A stretch of 13,529 nt of DNA, taken from JAFGKK01 sp964521085. GTDB lineage: Bacteria; Chloroflexota; Anaerolineae; Anaerolineales; RBG-16-64-43. Where the stretch lies: NCBI GenBank assembly GCA_964521085.1, contig CAZFPL010000086.1, positions 1 through 13,529 on the forward strand, read 5' to 3'. This document shows positions 12,790-13,529 of the stretch, piece after piece. Each line of letters begins with the position of its first letter. Within the stretch, counting starts at the first letter, position 1. Both the position numbers and the translations under genes were made by a program. Below the pieces are notes generated by a model. That model had not been told where the DNA came from and made no database searches. It was given only the letters and a program-made list of their open reading frames with translations.

Positions 12790-13431
12790 ATGGAAAACCA
12801 TTTGAAAATGGAGATGGGCAGTTCCACCAAGAAACTTTATTATTTCTTCGGAGTATTTTATTTTTTCATGGGATTTCTCGAAATAGGCCTTCTTCTCCTC
12901 ATGGTCGTTTTTCTGCTGCGCGGCATCTATGATCTGAATTTAATTTTCCACACAATTCCTTTGTTCGACAATATTGGAATTGCCGACTTATTCCAAAGAT
13001 CCGACATTCCTCTTACATCTATTATTTTCCTTTCCATCCCGTTGTTCCTGAGCTTCGTGATTCTTCCTTTATTTCTTCTAGGGATGTCGTTTTTGTTATT
13101 CTTCGAAGGATTTCTGGTACTCTGGATCACCAAGATTACCTGCATAAAAACCTCACCGGAAGGACTCTTTAATATCTCTCCGGGGGTGGAATTGCGTTCC
13201 AACTGGAAAAATATAAAAGGCGCGGTCAATAAATCCTATCTGGGCGGGATGAGGCATTTCGATGTGCTGACCCTGACCGAACAGACCCAGCAGATCCTTG
13301 CCTGGTGGGTTCCCTTTTGGGACAGAAAACCAAAACTTGAAATCCCCCTATCCGTGTTTGCCGATTGGCGGGAGAGAGAATTGGGGCAGGCGGCAAAACA
13401 ATACGCGCCCTGGATAATGGAAAAAGAATGA
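12790..13431 (+). CDS. Two-helix membrane protein with cytosolic C-terminal domain, function unknown
   Basis: I do not recognise a named family. With the ATG at 12790, which has a strong AGGGAGGAG Shine-Dalgarno, it has 213 residues. A long hydrophobic stretch lies at about 16-45, a linker with charged and polar residues at about 46-75, and a second hydrophobic stretch at about 76-114. A soluble region of about 100 residues follows (KTSPEGLFNISPG, SNWKNIKGAV, LGGMRHFDVLTLTEQTQQILAWW). The TSPEGL...W.NI pattern is compatible with a bacterial PH-like domain, as in other membrane proteins with two helices and a PH-type tail, but this is a guess. The coding sequence is visibly richer in A and T than all its neighbours, particularly 12830-13230, suggesting later acquisition or strong selection for Phe/Leu/Ile codons. 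Confidence 0.8.
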   Translation: MENHLKMEMGSSTKKLYYFFGVFYFFMGFLEIGLLLLMVVFLLRGIYDLNLIFHTIPLFDNIGIADLFQRSDIPLTSIIFLSIPLFLSFVILPLFLLGMSFLLFFEGFLVLWITKITCIKTSPEGLFNISPGVELRSNWKNIKGAVNKSYLGGMRHFDVLTLTEQTQQILAWWVPFWDRKPKLEIPLSVFADWRERELGQAAKQYAPWIMEKE

Positions 13432-13434
13432 ACG

Positions 13435-13456
13435 ACCGCGCGGCAAGCCGCGCGGT
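13435..13456. repeat. Perfect 10-bp-stem hairpin just after the last gene
   Basis: ACCGCGCGGC and GCCGCGCGGT flank a central AA, starting 4 bp after the stop codon of the membrane protein gene. It could act as a transcript-end hairpin, but no T-run follows on the plus strand, so a standard intrinsic terminator is not supported. The core GGCAAGCC and the following GGTAT recur in the hairpin at 13484. Confidence 0.6.
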
Positions 13457-13483
13457 ATCACAGAGCGCAACCCTCAAGAACTG

Positions 13484-13497
13484 CGCAGCAAGCTGCG
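13484..13497. repeat. Second GCAAGC hairpin
   Basis: CGCAGC and GCTGCG flank AA, followed by GGGGTAT. It shares the GCAAGC centre and the G(G)GGTAT tail with 13435-13456, so the two look like diverged copies of one short palindromic repeat about 48 bp apart. Confidence 0.5.
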
Positions 13498-13507
13498 GGG
13501 TATTCTA

Positions 13508-13525
13508 ATCCCGCGAAAGCGGGAT
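13508..13525. repeat. Third hairpin with GAAA tetraloop
   Basis: ATCCCGC and GCGGGAT form a perfect 7-bp stem around GAAA, a GNRA-type loop, at the right edge of the window. Only AAAT follows before the sequence ends, so what it belongs to cannot be judged. Confidence 0.5.
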
Positions 13526-13529
13526 AAAT

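Overview
The window looks like a chromosomal piece of a GC-rich bacterium. The best guess is a Chloroflexota (Anaerolineae-like) genome. The hints are a long proline/glycine-rich loop in NuoL, a monoderm-looking lipid gene pair, and dense dispersed palindromic repeats that start with GTCATTCCGAG. The taxon is an inference; no marker gene is present.

Left half (1-6686, all minus strand). This is a respiratory complex I membrane-arm cluster, in transcription order nuoA, nuoH, nuoJ, nuoK, nuoL, nuoM; nuoM runs off the left edge. Genes for the peripheral arm (nuoB, C, D, E, F, G, I) are absent here. NuoL, NuoM and NuoK carry the acidic and lysine residues expected of working proton-translocating subunits. 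Four of the five junctions (H/J, J/K, K/L, L/M) are filled with palindromic repeats of two families. Family A is polypurine/polypyrimidine hairpins with CCTCACC or CCTAACC ends. Family B is GTCAT(T/C)C(C/T)GAG elements. One family A copy lies inside the 3' end of nuoH, is translated as an extra C-terminal tail, and lies just upstream of the nuoJ start codon.

Divergent spacer (6687-7022). It holds a good candidate promoter for the nuo cluster, one full family B element and one half element next to the sppA ribosome binding site.

Right half (7023-13431, all plus strand). The genes are an S49 signal-peptide-peptidase-like protease, an ICMT/PEMT-type membrane methyltransferase, an LpxL/HtrB/PatA-like acyltransferase, a CDP-alcohol phosphatidyltransferase, a soluble class I SAM methyltransferase resembling CmoM, two more ICMT-type membrane methyltransferases, and an AT-richer two-helix membrane protein of unknown function. 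Together they suggest membrane lipid assembly and modification (acyl transfer, headgroup transfer, methylation). Spacings of 24-232 bp suggest several transcripts rather than one tight operon. The window ends in three short hairpins.

I see no CRISPR array, tRNA, rRNA, transposase, integrase or recognisable defence system. The most unusual content is the colonisation of the nuo cluster by structured repeats, and the clustering of three related membrane methyltransferases next to phospholipid genes.
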